This document shows, piece after piece, positions 45,101 to 56,221 of a stretch of DNA of 64,000 nucleotides. The DNA is from Pristionchus mayeri (Eukaryota; Nematoda; Chromadorea; Rhabditida; Neodiplogasteridae). The notes beneath the pieces are model-generated. The model was not told where the DNA came from. It did not search any database and saw nothing but the letters and a program-made list of their open reading frames with translations. The position numbers were made by a program, and so were the translations under genes. Position 1 is the stretch's first letter. Each line of letters opens with the position of its first letter. The stretch lies in the NCBI GenBank assembly GCA_036245805.1, contig BTRK01000005.1:15600984-15664983 (forward strand). The letters are read 5' to 3'.

Positions 45101-47707
45101 GAACTCAATCCCATTGAATTCTGGCCAACGATTACGAGATCAAAAGCACAACAGGGCTTATGATACGGATATGAAATCATAGTGTCCAAATCAGAAAAAA
45201 AACCGGCAACGTCACGATTAGGGCACAGAGCCGAAAGTGTGGCCAGAGCAGTTATGATTGAAAATGAAATTGGGATGATTGAAAATGAAATTGGAAGAAT
45301 CACGCTATGGGAAGTTCGGATGTGCAGTTGGGATGCTGACATCATACAACTTTTTAAAAATTTAGGCACGGCTAGAATTAGAAGATGTGTGTATGTAAGC
45401 CGATTTATTCAAGATAGGAACTACTCACGATCGCCTGAAGAATCCCTTGCATCCATTACACGCATTGACGCCGTAGTGCTTGCCGAAAGCCTGTAATTAG
45501 TATTTTTAAATTATTATTATTAATTATGTAAATACATGTGAAATTTGTTTTGATTTCAAATTTTACTGAGCCCTCGTAAGCACTATTTCGTGTACGCCTT
45601 TATTCCAACTTCTGACTTCATCTAAGGTTTCTAATGCATTCAGCCAGTCGCACGCAACATCACTGATCACTCCCGATTGAGTGCAAGAGAAATTAACATC
45701 CGATGTCTCCTCTGCTCTCCTCGCACCACTCGCTTTCTATGTCTTCCCCTGAACGATCATAGTACCCACTGAAAGATCACTCAGAGTAGGGAAACATCAG
45801 GAAGATCACATTTACTTAGGAAGCCGAAGAGTAAAACATCGCACTCAAAGTATGCTGATCTCTCACGCAGGGCTAATTTGTTCCCTGACACGAGGGTCGG
45901 GCCTAAAATATGATATTCCCTTTCTCGTACGAAATTGTCGAAATTGCCAATAAAAGGAGTGCGTTTGGCCAGCTGGTTGTGTGGTCACACATCAGTCACA
46001 CTATACCCAGCCTTTATCTCCCGATCTTTCGAGACTTGGCGGAAGAAGGGAAATGGGACAACTAAGGGAGATTGGTTGAGATGTCTGTGCCCACTTATGT
46101 CTTTTCTGCACGCTTAGCAGAGAATCTGCACATGTTTGGCTTAGGCTGTTAGCATAGCAATGTTGTGACTGGGATTTCTCGCCTGTCACGCGGTCTCCCT
46201 CCTAATATCCGACATGATTTGGACTAATTCCTGCACGAGGAAGTACTCGATCGGGGAAAAACGTTTTGAAAACGTTTTTGAAGAAAATCCATCATCAAAC
46301 CAGCTGAAATATTAATCTCGCATAGGCTTTAGCATACTGAGCATGCAATTTCTCCATCCAGAAGCTCATCGCCCCACTTGATTGCGCGATTGAAACTTGT
46401 AATTTGGATAATGAGCTGACACAATTTCTATCCCCAACTCACCGTTATTTATTCAGAACTGCACTCTATCTTATAAAAAGTATTCCTCACAGATGTAGGG
46501 ATTCACGTCTTATCTCTGCAACTACACTGTGGCTATAAAGATATCGCAGATTTCAGATTTTACATCGGAAGAACCCCCTGGTCTTCCTCATATGTCAACA
46601 ACTTGTGCAAGAGCACAATACAGGCACACGTTAGGATCATATTGAGCATGTCATAGGATCAATTTGTCATCACTCTTGACTCCCTCCCAAGGAGCTCAGA
46701 GGTGTATAATTTTAGGTGCCTATTACAACATCAGATGCAGCTAGAGTCCATCTCAGGGTCCACATAGTCCCATTTGCTCTCTCCTTGAAGGAAACAAGGA
46801 AGTTAGAGGAAGAGAATCCAGTCAACAAGTGAAAGATCCGCACCAAACCAAGCCGATCATTCACATCGAGTCTGCGGAAAAGGCATCTTCGCTCAAGAGG
46901 GAAACATGTTTAGTCTGAGTGGTGTTTGCTCTGAGACTGGGTATTTTTTTACGATTTTAACACATTTATCTAGAGGTCATTAGATTCTCGGGAGATCAGG
47001 CGAGCTCTGATGTGCATGGTGTTCCAGTTAGAGCTTCGTGCTTGATTGAGAAAATTTGGGCCTGTTGCTTTGCGGAAAGAGTCGCTCCATCTCGTGATTG
47101 GGCGGCCGCGGCTCCTCTTTCTCCGCGGAATCCATTCGATCACAGATCGGCTCCACTTCCGGCAATCATCATTCGCGATCTTATGCAACCAAAACCATTT
47201 CCTTTTCTGAGCAGTGCGAACGAAGTCCTGAACTCTAGTTGAATCTCGCAACCTCTCATTAGAGACATGATCGAGCACAGTACAGCCAACCATCCAACGT
47301 TCCATTTTTCTTTGAGCCACCGATAATCGATTCATTTGTGCTTTGGTCAGCGCCCAACATTCACAACCGTAAACCACAGCGGGAAGTATGCAGCCGTTGA
47401 AAAGCCGACGTTTATGTGCCATTGGAATACCCTTGTTGATAAGAAAAGTGCGGTGTTTGTGGAAAGCACCAAAACCAGCTTGAATGCGTCGGGTGATTTC
47501 ACAGTCATCATTTCCGCTGACTGCGATTGCGCTTCCCAAGTAGACCACCTTATCTTGCAATTTTACTACTTTTCCTCCTATTCTTACATCCCTTGGATCA
47601 TCCCTTGGACTGGGTATCACTGTCTGATTTATGACGTCATTTTGAACAGGAACTCGACTACTTTTTGAGTGCAGGTGGATATTTCTGCTATCGAGCCAGC
47701 AGGATAG

Positions 47708-47758
<51 letters not shown>

Positions 47759-48092
47759 CCACCAGACGGCGCGTGTAATAATCTCCACTCTGGGGACAAG
47801 ATCAGTTTCACGGGACGAGATTGCACCCTGTCTGTGCCCTTCCTAGTGCATGACTGCGCCTTTTCAAGGGAAAATGTGTCATGCATCGCGTACCGTACCG
47901 AACCACACAATTGTATTTCAGGCTCCTACCGTATCCCCAGTTACCGTACCTGATCGCCACATACGACGCACACGAGTACGGTACCCGCTCCTGGCACGAC
48001 CGCGTTTCCTCCGCGTGGCCGCCTCGTGGGCGTCACTGGAGTATTTGACGCGGTGCGAGCGGACGGTGAGCCGGATGGCTCCGGCTTGATAT
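42112..48092 (-). CDS. Nuclear hormone receptor, HNF4-like (supplementary NR) type; 5' end unresolved
   Basis: Ligand-type transcription factor. The most upstream exon found (47,950-48,092) reads IKPEPSGSPSARTASNTP and ends in the first zinc-finger cysteines VCVVCGDQ. After a 2.45-kb intron come FGKHYGVNACNGCKGFFRRS (P-box CNGCKG), VWNNRVYSCRFEGNCAIAK, and HRNVCRSCRLKQCFESGMNP with RAVQSERE. The hinge contains DRIKTECPSP. The ligand-binding domain spans at least seven exons: VANRLFQHNRQILARCEST, FRRCFTLFADWCQALPEFNR, KNRFGVFYWWMCAGWSAQVG, LSDIENVAERMINNLI, AEGKVALRENRALFVKALHY, CRIGKLMLLLAAAT, and the end VLHIVDWGEWSTEIRRYSYT. All eight zinc-binding Cys are present. The start codon exon was not found. 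The long intron contains an RTE-like retroelement fragment and a GA microsatellite. Confidence 0.92.
46970..47700 (-). mobile_element. RTE-like retrotransposon fragment, reverse transcriptase C-terminal part
   Basis: Open frame with the thumb and C-terminal region only: VVYLGSAIAVSGNDDCEITR, the RI-x-x-G-x-GAF motif, INKGIPMAHKRRLFNGCILP, VVYGCECWALTK, MERWMVGCTVLDHVSNERLR, and the RRKRSRGRPITRW end. The catalytic boxes are absent. It lies in the long nuclear receptor intron in sense orientation. It is a different lineage from the LINE at 29.3 kb. Confidence 0.88.
47712..47755. repeat. GA dinucleotide microsatellite
   Basis: About 21 GA units. It produces artefactual SLSLSL frames on the minus strand. 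Confidence 0.95.
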
Positions 48093-51081
48093 CTACAATT
48101 TCTCGAGTGTAATTTTATAAAATGATTCTTGAACTGATTTCGTTAGTGTCAACCATGCTTCAATAAGTACTCATATGGAGAGAACTCAGATGTTGTACGA
48201 TACTCAAGTGTAGCATGATAAGATAAATTTATTTTAAAAATGAATTTTCGAACCATTGCTACTCGAGGGCCCGCTCGAGTAGAGTTGCTGCATATTCTCG
48301 CTTCTCTCTGAATTGTAAAAGGTTAATTCAAGATCGAGTGTTCTAGAAAGGTCATAAAGTGCCACGCGCCGGAAACGAAGCTATAAAGGTTGTCAGTGAC
48401 GGATTTGGACTGTTCAGAAATAGAAATTGAGCTATTCTAGAAATTGAGCGATGGGAAGAAATTGACAGCGTGACAAGAAAACGTCCAATTAGAACGTGAT
48501 CATGTTAGAGGTGACGACGAGTGGTGAAATCAGGAGAGACCACAGACGGCGTAAGATCAGGTACGAAAATAAATCACGCTAAGATCTCGAGCGGGTGCAA
48601 TTTGAAATTGCCATACTGAACAGAAGCAGGCCAATTACAGCTAGAGGATATTAACTGTGATCAAGAGTCGATAAATCAGGAGATTTAGGACGGTACAACA
48701 TCAGTAACAACGCAAAATCAAGCAGAGAAATCGCGCCACTTTGTAGTTTGCATGGCGATTTGCAAGAAGTTAGAGCGGAAAGGCGAAAGAAGTGGGGTAT
48801 TTGGTGACTATAGCGAAATGGACTGCTCCTTTAATGACGCCTGCGGCATACTCTTTACACATATTATTGCCAGCCAGGCCAGAAATAGAACTGCTAGAGA
48901 ACATTCTGGAGTTCATTTCACAACACGATCACACGGCGAGAGCACGAAAAACAATAACGTACGTGTATTTTGCGTTCGGGATACGCCGGGGAACTCCCCT
49001 CTCCTGTTCCCTTCCCTGTTTGGCGATACGAAAATTGAAAACATCACACCGCGTAATCGGTATTCCCTGACCAGTGTGAGGGTGATAAACACTATTAATG
49101 TGGCTGGAAATTTGCCTTAAATTCAAGCAATTTGAAGGAAATCAAGAAGGCAAAATAGAATTTGCTTCCTGAAAACGGACAAATATGGAATATAGCATGA
49201 AAAAGAACGAGTATACGTGGGGAAATCCACTGAGCAAGGAGGCACATTTTGCTCCGAAGAGAGAGAACGAGAGTGAGAACGAGATACAAAGAGAAGGAGA
49301 GAGTGAGACGGGGAGGGGTAGCAGAGGGGAGAGTTGAAAGAAAGAGAGCAACGGGCGGCGGCCAAACATCCAAGAGACCATCCCCGCGAGAGGGAAAGGA
49401 GCAGGGGGAGGGGGGTGCAGGGGAGGGGAGGGGAGGAAGGATGGGAAGAGAAAGCGTGCTCGAGCGCGAGGTCCTTCACGTGGAAGGCTGTCACGCTAGA
49501 GCCCTTTGTTAGCCACGATCTTCCGAAATTCCTCCCTCCGTGTAAACCAGAGTACATCTCGTGACTACACTGCCGTCTCTCAGAGGTCAAACCACCATCG
49601 GTTCTTCCCACTCATTTCGCCTTCCTCTCTCCCCTCTCTTCTGAACAAATCACCCTTGCTGAGATCACGTCTTTTATTGGTAGAGAGATCAGAAAGTCAA
49701 GACGGCGGCGGGCGATGGCCGAGTGAGCCTTTGGTCTTGGCGAGAGGAACTAGAAATCTCGTGATTTCACCCAAATTGGTCATTAAATGAGTGCGCAAAT
49801 TGCAGAAATTCGATGAGAAAGTGAGCATTCGGCCATGTGATTCCCTATTTCCGTTCGTCTATAAGTCAATCTTTGATCTCAACGGAAAGCGAGTTAGGAA
49901 AGAGCACGTCGCAGAGCAAGAAAAACTGAATTGCATGCACGTTCCATGCAGCTTATTCTCTCTCTACCTGCATAATTTCTGTGCTGGTTCGATGGTTTGA
50001 TGATTGCACGAGATATGCTTGCAGTAGATGCAAGAGATATTGTCGGAAAACTACAGATAAAGCTTATGAGCAGCGATAAACGACATGAGGAATAGCGGAA
50101 TACGTGCCATTTGAGCAAACGCTTACGCAATTAGTATTGGAACAGTGGCAGGAAAGGGGCGGTGCTTTCTTTAATTGGGAGGAATTGGAGACGGGATCAA
50201 ACAGTTATTTGATCAGGTGGAAGCGTATCAAGGCGAAGCCATCTTTGCTTTCTTAGTGAGCAACGTGTAGAACTGCATAAAGTTCATCTAGAATTGGAGA
50301 GGAGAATAGGGAGAGACCAGCATAAAAACCGAAAAAAACTGGTTTCGGATTTACGGCCAAATAAACGGCCGGTTTTCCTGCTTAACGAGGAGTAGATCAA
50401 GATCAAAAGAGCGCGCTCTATTTTCGAAGGACGGTGTCTCTGCGTATGATGACAATGCTAACAGAGAGGAAACAACGCACGAGACCCTCGGGCAACAGTG
50501 ATGTGTGGTGACAAAAGATAAGAGGGCACATTTGAGGCAGACCCCAGCACGGGACTGTACCATCTTAGGACTGGTCATCCTAGAACTTTTTGAACTCGCC
50601 ATTTTAGAACTCTACATGGAGTGAAAAACTGTTCTAAATTCAACCCTTCTACAGTGAAAACTCCAAAACAACTGTTTTTCAATCTGAGTGGGTGAAAATC
50701 GGGGGAGGAAGGGGCCAAAAAGTGTGCGTAGATCACAGAACAGAGCAGGTGGAGGGGCAACTTGAGATGGAAATGGTCCGCCCTTGTTCAGCAGAGTGAT
50801 CATACGAGCGTGACAGAGGGAAGGATTGTTTGATCTCTGCTGAAAGAGGGGCGTCTCTAAAGATCGGAGAGAGGCGAAGAGATCGAAAGATCCGCACCTA
50901 AACGCGCACGAACAGGACACAGAACCAGGGAAGAATGTGTGCGAGGCCACGAATCAGCTTCGCCCTTTTTGCACGTGTCTCCGTTCTAGGGATTCACTGC
51001 AATGAAAGGGCAGCGAATTTCGGAGAAAGGGATGACGCATCTATACAGAGGAGGGCAGATGGTTTTTCGGGCGCCAAGCTC
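48093..51081. other. Upstream region of the nuclear receptor, no resolved exon
   Basis: A purine-rich (GA/GGA) block covers about 49,240-49,470. A short perfect hairpin, CTACTCGAG-GGCCCG-CTCGAGTAG, lies at about 48,260-48,283. A decayed copy of the TTTTAGAACT foldback lies at about 50,560-50,640. The receptor's first exon and promoter probably lie here on the minus strand, but no ATG exon with a matching donor could be placed. Confidence 0.4.
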
Positions 51082-51182
51082 AATTTGTCATCTAAATATG
51101 GCATCGTAATTGTCATGCTTCTAATTTTCCTTGTAATATCTATTTTATATATCATGCTCTGTCGGATGATAAAGAATTATTA
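51082..51182 (+). mobile_element. 3' tail of a LINE
   Basis: GTCATCTAAATATGGCATCG through ATGATAAAGAATTATT matches, on the opposite strand, the 3' end of the LINE fragment at 61.9-62.6 kb. Heavily 5'-truncated. Confidence 0.75.
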
Positions 51183-51493
51183 ATGAACACGCGTCAATGG
51201 TCCCGAATTCGATCCCCGCTGAGGCATTGCAAGACTCCTCCTGCCAGGAGTCGAAAAACTAGGCAACGAGGTAACGTTCCTTAGAACACTTTGGAAAGAC
51301 GGGAATCCAATGCCTAGCAGCAGACGGTCTCACCTGGTTTGCACCCTTGTCGTCCTTAGACGACACGAGGAATATACATTTAGTATATTTATTCCTATGA
51401 ACATATTGATTTTGTTCATCAGAGTACCTTTAATATTTTTTGAATAAGATACTATTTATACAACTCGTTTATCATAATTCATCAATTGGAGGT

Positions 51494-53906
51494 TCATTGG
51501 CCCTCCCAATCGCTCGTTTGCTTCTTTGCATAGTCACAGATGTCACACGACTTCAGTTCCGTCTTCTGGAGGTCAACTTGGATGTTGTCTTTGAACAATT
51601 TCTCGCTGTGCTTTCCGTGGTCCTTGCACACGCAGACCCAGCCTGTAAAGAACCGTTTTTTTTTTCCATAGAATGACATTTAGTCAATCGCTTTTGATAT
51701 TTGCTTAAACATTTCTCATTTCAGCTTCTAAGTTTAGCATCGCCATCACATCATTTTTCACACTCCAACAAATGAAACTGCTAATTACTGGCTCCGCAGG
51801 TATGCTCGATGGTCGTCACCAGTTCGACGTCGGGGTCGACCCAAGGGAGTTTCGCATACTCCCAGGCCTGCATTAATTTTAATATACATACAGTAGCGCC
51901 CAAAAGTATTGAAACGATTTGTTATTTTGCTATAACTTTTTCGCTGAACTATTTAGCAATTTGGATGTTGTGGTGCTATTCACCAAATCGATCGAGGAAT
52001 ACGATGCACATATTGCGTCATCACGTGCATCATAACTGATTGCGTAGTGATGACGCATTCGAATTTCACTTTTTCAAACAGGCTTTATTCTTACATAGAT
52101 TTTTTCCTACTCGCCAAACTTTCTGTGGTTGGAGTCATGCCCGAGGCCTACCCAGAAAAAAATGTGAGGTTGCTGCGCGACCGCACGTTTGCTGCAGCCT
52201 TGCTGCAAAAAGGGGGTCTGAAATTCAGATATTGGCTTCTTGACCAGCTAGAGACTCGTTCAAAGCACCAAAATGATCCTCATTGCGATCCTAGATGATC
52301 CTGTGAATATGGAAACGATATTCCAAAATTTGCCCTCAGGACATGGAAAAATCACTTTTTCACATGACCACTTTTTGGAGATTCATAGCTATGTAGGACC
52401 TGTATATAAAAATCTTGTTTTTGCTTAATCATTTTCACAATGTTGTAAATATATGATTCCCTACTTTTTAGAGTGTTTGGATATCTTTCCTGTTCGCGGC
52501 GATCGTTTTTCGGAGGCACTCTCGAGTCTCCGACCCGCTATTTTCGTCTGCACCCTCCCTCCAACTGTGCCCAAAGATATTAAAACATTTCAAAAGTTGG
52601 GATTCAGTTCTTAATAACGTGTTGGACATGTATACACAATAACAAAGGTTTTCCATAACTTCCTCTCAAACATGTTTTCGAAGGGTCATGTAATCAGGAC
52701 CACGGTGCCCCTTCGAAACACGACCGCCGCGAACAGGAAATATATCCAAACACTCTAAAAAGTAGGGAATCATATATCTACAACATTGTGAACATGATTA
52801 AGCAAAAACCAGATTTTTATATACAGTTCCTACATAGTTATGAATCTCCAAAAAGTGGTCATGTGAAAAAAGTGATTTTTCCATGCCCTGAGGGCAAATT
52901 TTGGAATATCGTTTCCATATTCACAGGATCATCTGGGATCGCAATGGGGATCATTTTGGTGCTTTGAAGGAGTCTCTAGCTGGTCAAGAAGCCAACGTCT
53001 GAATTTCAGACCCCCTTTTTGCAACAAGGCTGCAGCAAACGTGCGGTCGCGCAGCAACCTCACATTTTTTTTTTCTGGGTAGGCCTCGGGCATGACTCGA
53101 ACCTCAGAAAGTTTGGTCAGTAGGAAAAAATCTATGTAAGAATAAAGCCTGTTTGAAAAAGTGAAATTCGAATGCGTCATCACTACGCAATCAGTTATGA
53201 TGCACGTGATGATGCAATATGTGCATCGTATTCCTCGATCGATTTGGTGAATAGCACCACAACATCCAAATTGCTAAATAGATCAGCGAAAAAGTAATAG
53301 CAAAATAACAAATCGTTTCAATACTTTTGGGCGCTACTGTATTCATCGATTTTTTCAAAAATTTGCGTGACAAATTAAAGATGAAAAGGCTTACAGTTCC
53401 ACGAACTTGGAAGCCGACAACATTGATACTTCCCTTGTGCGACGACTTTTGGTAGGGCTATAAATTACTCATGTTTATATGCTGGAAGTTTCCTTTGCAT
53501 ACCGCGACTCCCTCGACAGCGTCGTGACTGTCATTGTCAACTTCCTGTAATTTTGCTTTTTAAAATCAAAATTTAAAACATTTTATAAAATTTGCATATT
53601 TATTAAATTTACAATAAATATTGAATTCACCCAGGTATTGACGCGAGCTTTGAATTCCTTTGAGCATGAGACGAACCCAGTGACTTCCACCCTCACTTTC
53701 GCCTGAAATTATAAATTGAAAAATTCGAATTAATTTAAATATAAAAAAACAAGAATTACAAATCTGCGAGCTCTCGTAGCACCACCGGAAGCTGCTGGTA
53801 GAGTGTGAGCGATCTAAAAGGGCAAAACATAATCGTCTAAGTTTCCAGTTCTCACCTCACTAATGCAGCCAGCAATCAGCACGAAGAATACAACAGCAAA
53901 CTTCAT
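51494..53906 (-). CDS. Secreted TTR-like protein J
   Basis: Seven exons, all junctions usable: MKFAVVFFVLIAGCISE; IAHTLPAASGGATRARRF (RARR site); KVRVEVTGFVSCSKEFKARV; EVDNDSHDAVEGVA; PYQKSSHKGSINVVGFQVRG; AWEYAKLPWVDPDVELVTTI with EHTCGAS; WVCVCKDHGKHSEKLFKDNI, LQKTELKSCDIC, ending KKQTSDWEGQ. One Asp is missing from the usual VDDLQ motif. Closest to F and G, so it descends from that subgroup but lies inverted about 22 kb away. The intron after exon 5 contains a 1.45-kb foldback element, making this the longest gene of the family. Whether the intron is still spliced efficiently is unknown. Confidence 0.82.
51891..53339. mobile_element. 1.45-kb foldback element, CAGTAGCGCCC ends, TA target, in TTR-like J intron
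   Basis: Begins CAGTAGCGCCCAAAAGTATT, ends with the complement, flanked by TA. The two halves are near-complete inverted copies around about 52,610. The inner part (TTTGGATATCTTTCC, TTTTTCGGAGG) is shared with the element at 56,222, the outer part with 15,318. No transposase. Confidence 0.88.
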
Positions 53907-54046
53907 TTTATAGTTGCTGAAAAGGCGAAAATACTGGAAAATTGAGGAAAATCGGAGCAACCAACCTCTTCAGACGAGGCAGAGCGACCAAAATGAATGA
54001 AGAAGAGAAAGGAGAAAAACATCGAACAAGGGGATTAACTATTTGA

Positions 54047-54056
54047 TGACGTGCCA
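54047..54056 (-). promoter_or_regulatory. TGGCACGTCA promoter element of TTR-like J
   Basis: One mismatch from TGACACGTCA, 150 bp before the start codon on the minus strand. Confidence 0.6.
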
Positions 54057-54084
54057 CTTCAATTATTGATCCTCATAAAATCAC

Positions 54085-54238
54085 GTATGCAAACAACTTC
54101 GTGGTAATCTTCGAACTCCTTCTGTGCTTTTCGTGTTCCTTGCACATTCAGACCCAGTCCGCAATGGACTGATGTTAGGTTAGTCAACTGATGTGGAAAC
54201 ATAAAATCAGGAAGATCCGCAGGGAGAGTGTGAGCGAT
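54085..54238 (-). pseudogene. TTR-like relic K
   Basis: Only a fused remnant of exon 2 (IAHTLPADLPDFMFPHQL) and the last exon (a decayed CVCKDHGKHS region, now GLGLNVQGTRKAQKEF) is left, with no core. Preceded by the start of the 1.9-kb foldback. Clearly non-functional. Confidence 0.75.
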
Positions 54239-54320
54239 CTGAAAAATCTGTAGCAACGGGGGAAATCAAACGCTGTGCAAAGATAAGTTTTATTTCCAAA
54301 TTTCGAGCTCAATTACTTAT

Positions 54321-56216
54321 GAGACATTCCACGAGAAAACGTATCTTTTGGGAGGGGTCGACGGATGGCTTTTTGCAACCCCCTCAATATTTCGCCGGTG
54401 AAGTTCCAATACTGAGTGCTGATATTTGGCCCAATATGAACGGTTCTGGTGCACTTTCCGAAAAATGCAAGAACAGGCCCAAAAAAAATCGAAAATTTCA
54501 AATTTTTGAAAAGTACGATATAATAGGTTTTTTAGATTTGTTTTTCGATGAAAATAACGAAAAACATACTTTGAATGCGTTCAGATGCCGATAAAGAGTC
54601 GAAAACGTCGATTTTCGAAGATTTTTGCCCTTCCTGAAAATTTTTTCAACCAGTCTACCAAAACTGATTTCATTTTCGTATTCACCGTGCAAAACTACGC
54701 ATAAAACCCGAATTCGGCGAAATTTCATCCATGCGCTCTGAAGTTATGCTGTCCAGAATAAGGATCACTTGGGGATAGCTCGTTGAGCAAAACCATCACA
54801 ATATCTCCAAATCATGCCGAATGGGCTCTTTTTTGCACCGATTCTTATTTTTATATCGAATCAAATAATTTGAGGTCATGATCAGACAATTTGAAGTCTT
54901 CATTTTGAAATTTTCATTTTTGGAAATTCCGAAGTTCTCTCATTTCACAAAGAGCGGTCTTTTTCCGCTAAAATCAGTTTTGCAATAATCCGAAATGCCT
55001 CATTTTACCATATACTCATTGCTCATGCTTATTTACATTGTTTTTATGCATTTCACGCTCAATTACACGCGCTGATTATTTGAAACCCTGTGAAAATGCG
55101 ATTTTTTTGAAATTTTGGAAATTTTGAGAATTTGCGACGCTCTCAGATTGCTATTTGAAGTTCAACTGCATGATATTTCGCTCAGAATTACTATGTTCAA
55201 CTTATATAATCATTCCCAGTTGGTTTGGGAGCCATCTGGCGAAAAATATTTTTTCACTGGTGGATCGAAATTTTCGAAAAAAAAAATTTCGTCAGATTGC
55301 TCCCCAACCAACTGGAAATCATTATATGGGTTGAATATAGTAATTCTGAGCTAAATCTCATGCAGTTGAACTTCAAATATCAATCTGAGAGCTTCGCAAA
55401 AGTTCAAAATTTCCAAAATTTCGAAAAAAATCGCATTTTCACAGGGTTTCAAATCATTAGCGCGAGTAATTGAGCGTGAAATGCATAAAAACAATGTAAA
55501 TAAGCATGAGAAAAGAGTATATGGTTAAATGAGGCATTTCGGATGATTGCAAAACTGATTTTAGCGGAAAAAAACCGCTCTTTGTGAAATGAGAGAAATT
55601 CGGAATTTCCAAAAATGAAAATTTCAAAATGAAGACTTCAAATTGTCTGACCATGACCTCAACTTATTTGATTCGATATAAAAATAAGAATCGGTGCAAA
55701 AAAGAGCCCATTCGGCATGATTTGGAGATATTGTGATGGTTTTGCTCAACGAGCTATCCCCAAGTGACCCTTATTCTGGACACCATAACTTCAGAGCGCA
55801 TGGATGAAATTTCGCCAAATTAGGGTATTATGCGTAGTTTTGCACGGGGAATCCGAAAATGTAATCAGTTTTGGTAGACTGGTTGAAACAATTTTCAGGA
55901 CGGGCAAAAATCTTCGATAATCGACATTTTCGACTCTTTATCGTCATCTGATCGCATTCAAGGTATGTTTTTCGTTATTTTCATCGAAAAACAAACCTAA
56001 AAAACCTATTATATCGTACTTTTCAAAAATTTGAAATTTTCGATTTTTTTTGGGCCTGTTCTTGCATTTTTCGGAAAGTGCACCAGTTTTTCGGAAAGTG
56101 CACCGTTCATATTGGGCCAAATATCAGCACTCGGTATGGGAACTTCACCAGCGAAATATTGAGGGGGTTGCAAAAAAGCCATCCGTGAGTTGGTACGTTT
56201 TCTCGTGTAATGTCTC
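54321..56216. mobile_element. 1.9-kb foldback element, GAGACATT ends, TTAT flanks
   Basis: The two arms (about 940 bp each) are inverted copies from GAGACATTCCACGAGAAAAC to the matching CGTTTTCTCGTGTAATGTCT, meeting near 55,265. Flanked by TTAT on both sides, which may be a 4-bp target duplication. No protein of known family; open frames inside are mirror images. It abuts the next element directly. Confidence 0.85.
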
Positions 56217-56221
56217 TTATA

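Noticed and set aside
45182..45496. Plus-strand frame over the nuclear receptor zinc-finger exons
   Set aside because: It is the antisense of real receptor exons and introns.
47629..47910. Serine-Leucine repeat proteins
   Set aside because: Produced by the GA microsatellite in an intron.
51190..51320. tRNA-like string near GAATTCGATCCCCGC
   Set aside because: Only a B-box-like fragment; no cloverleaf or A box could be built. More likely part of a SINE or LINE remnant.
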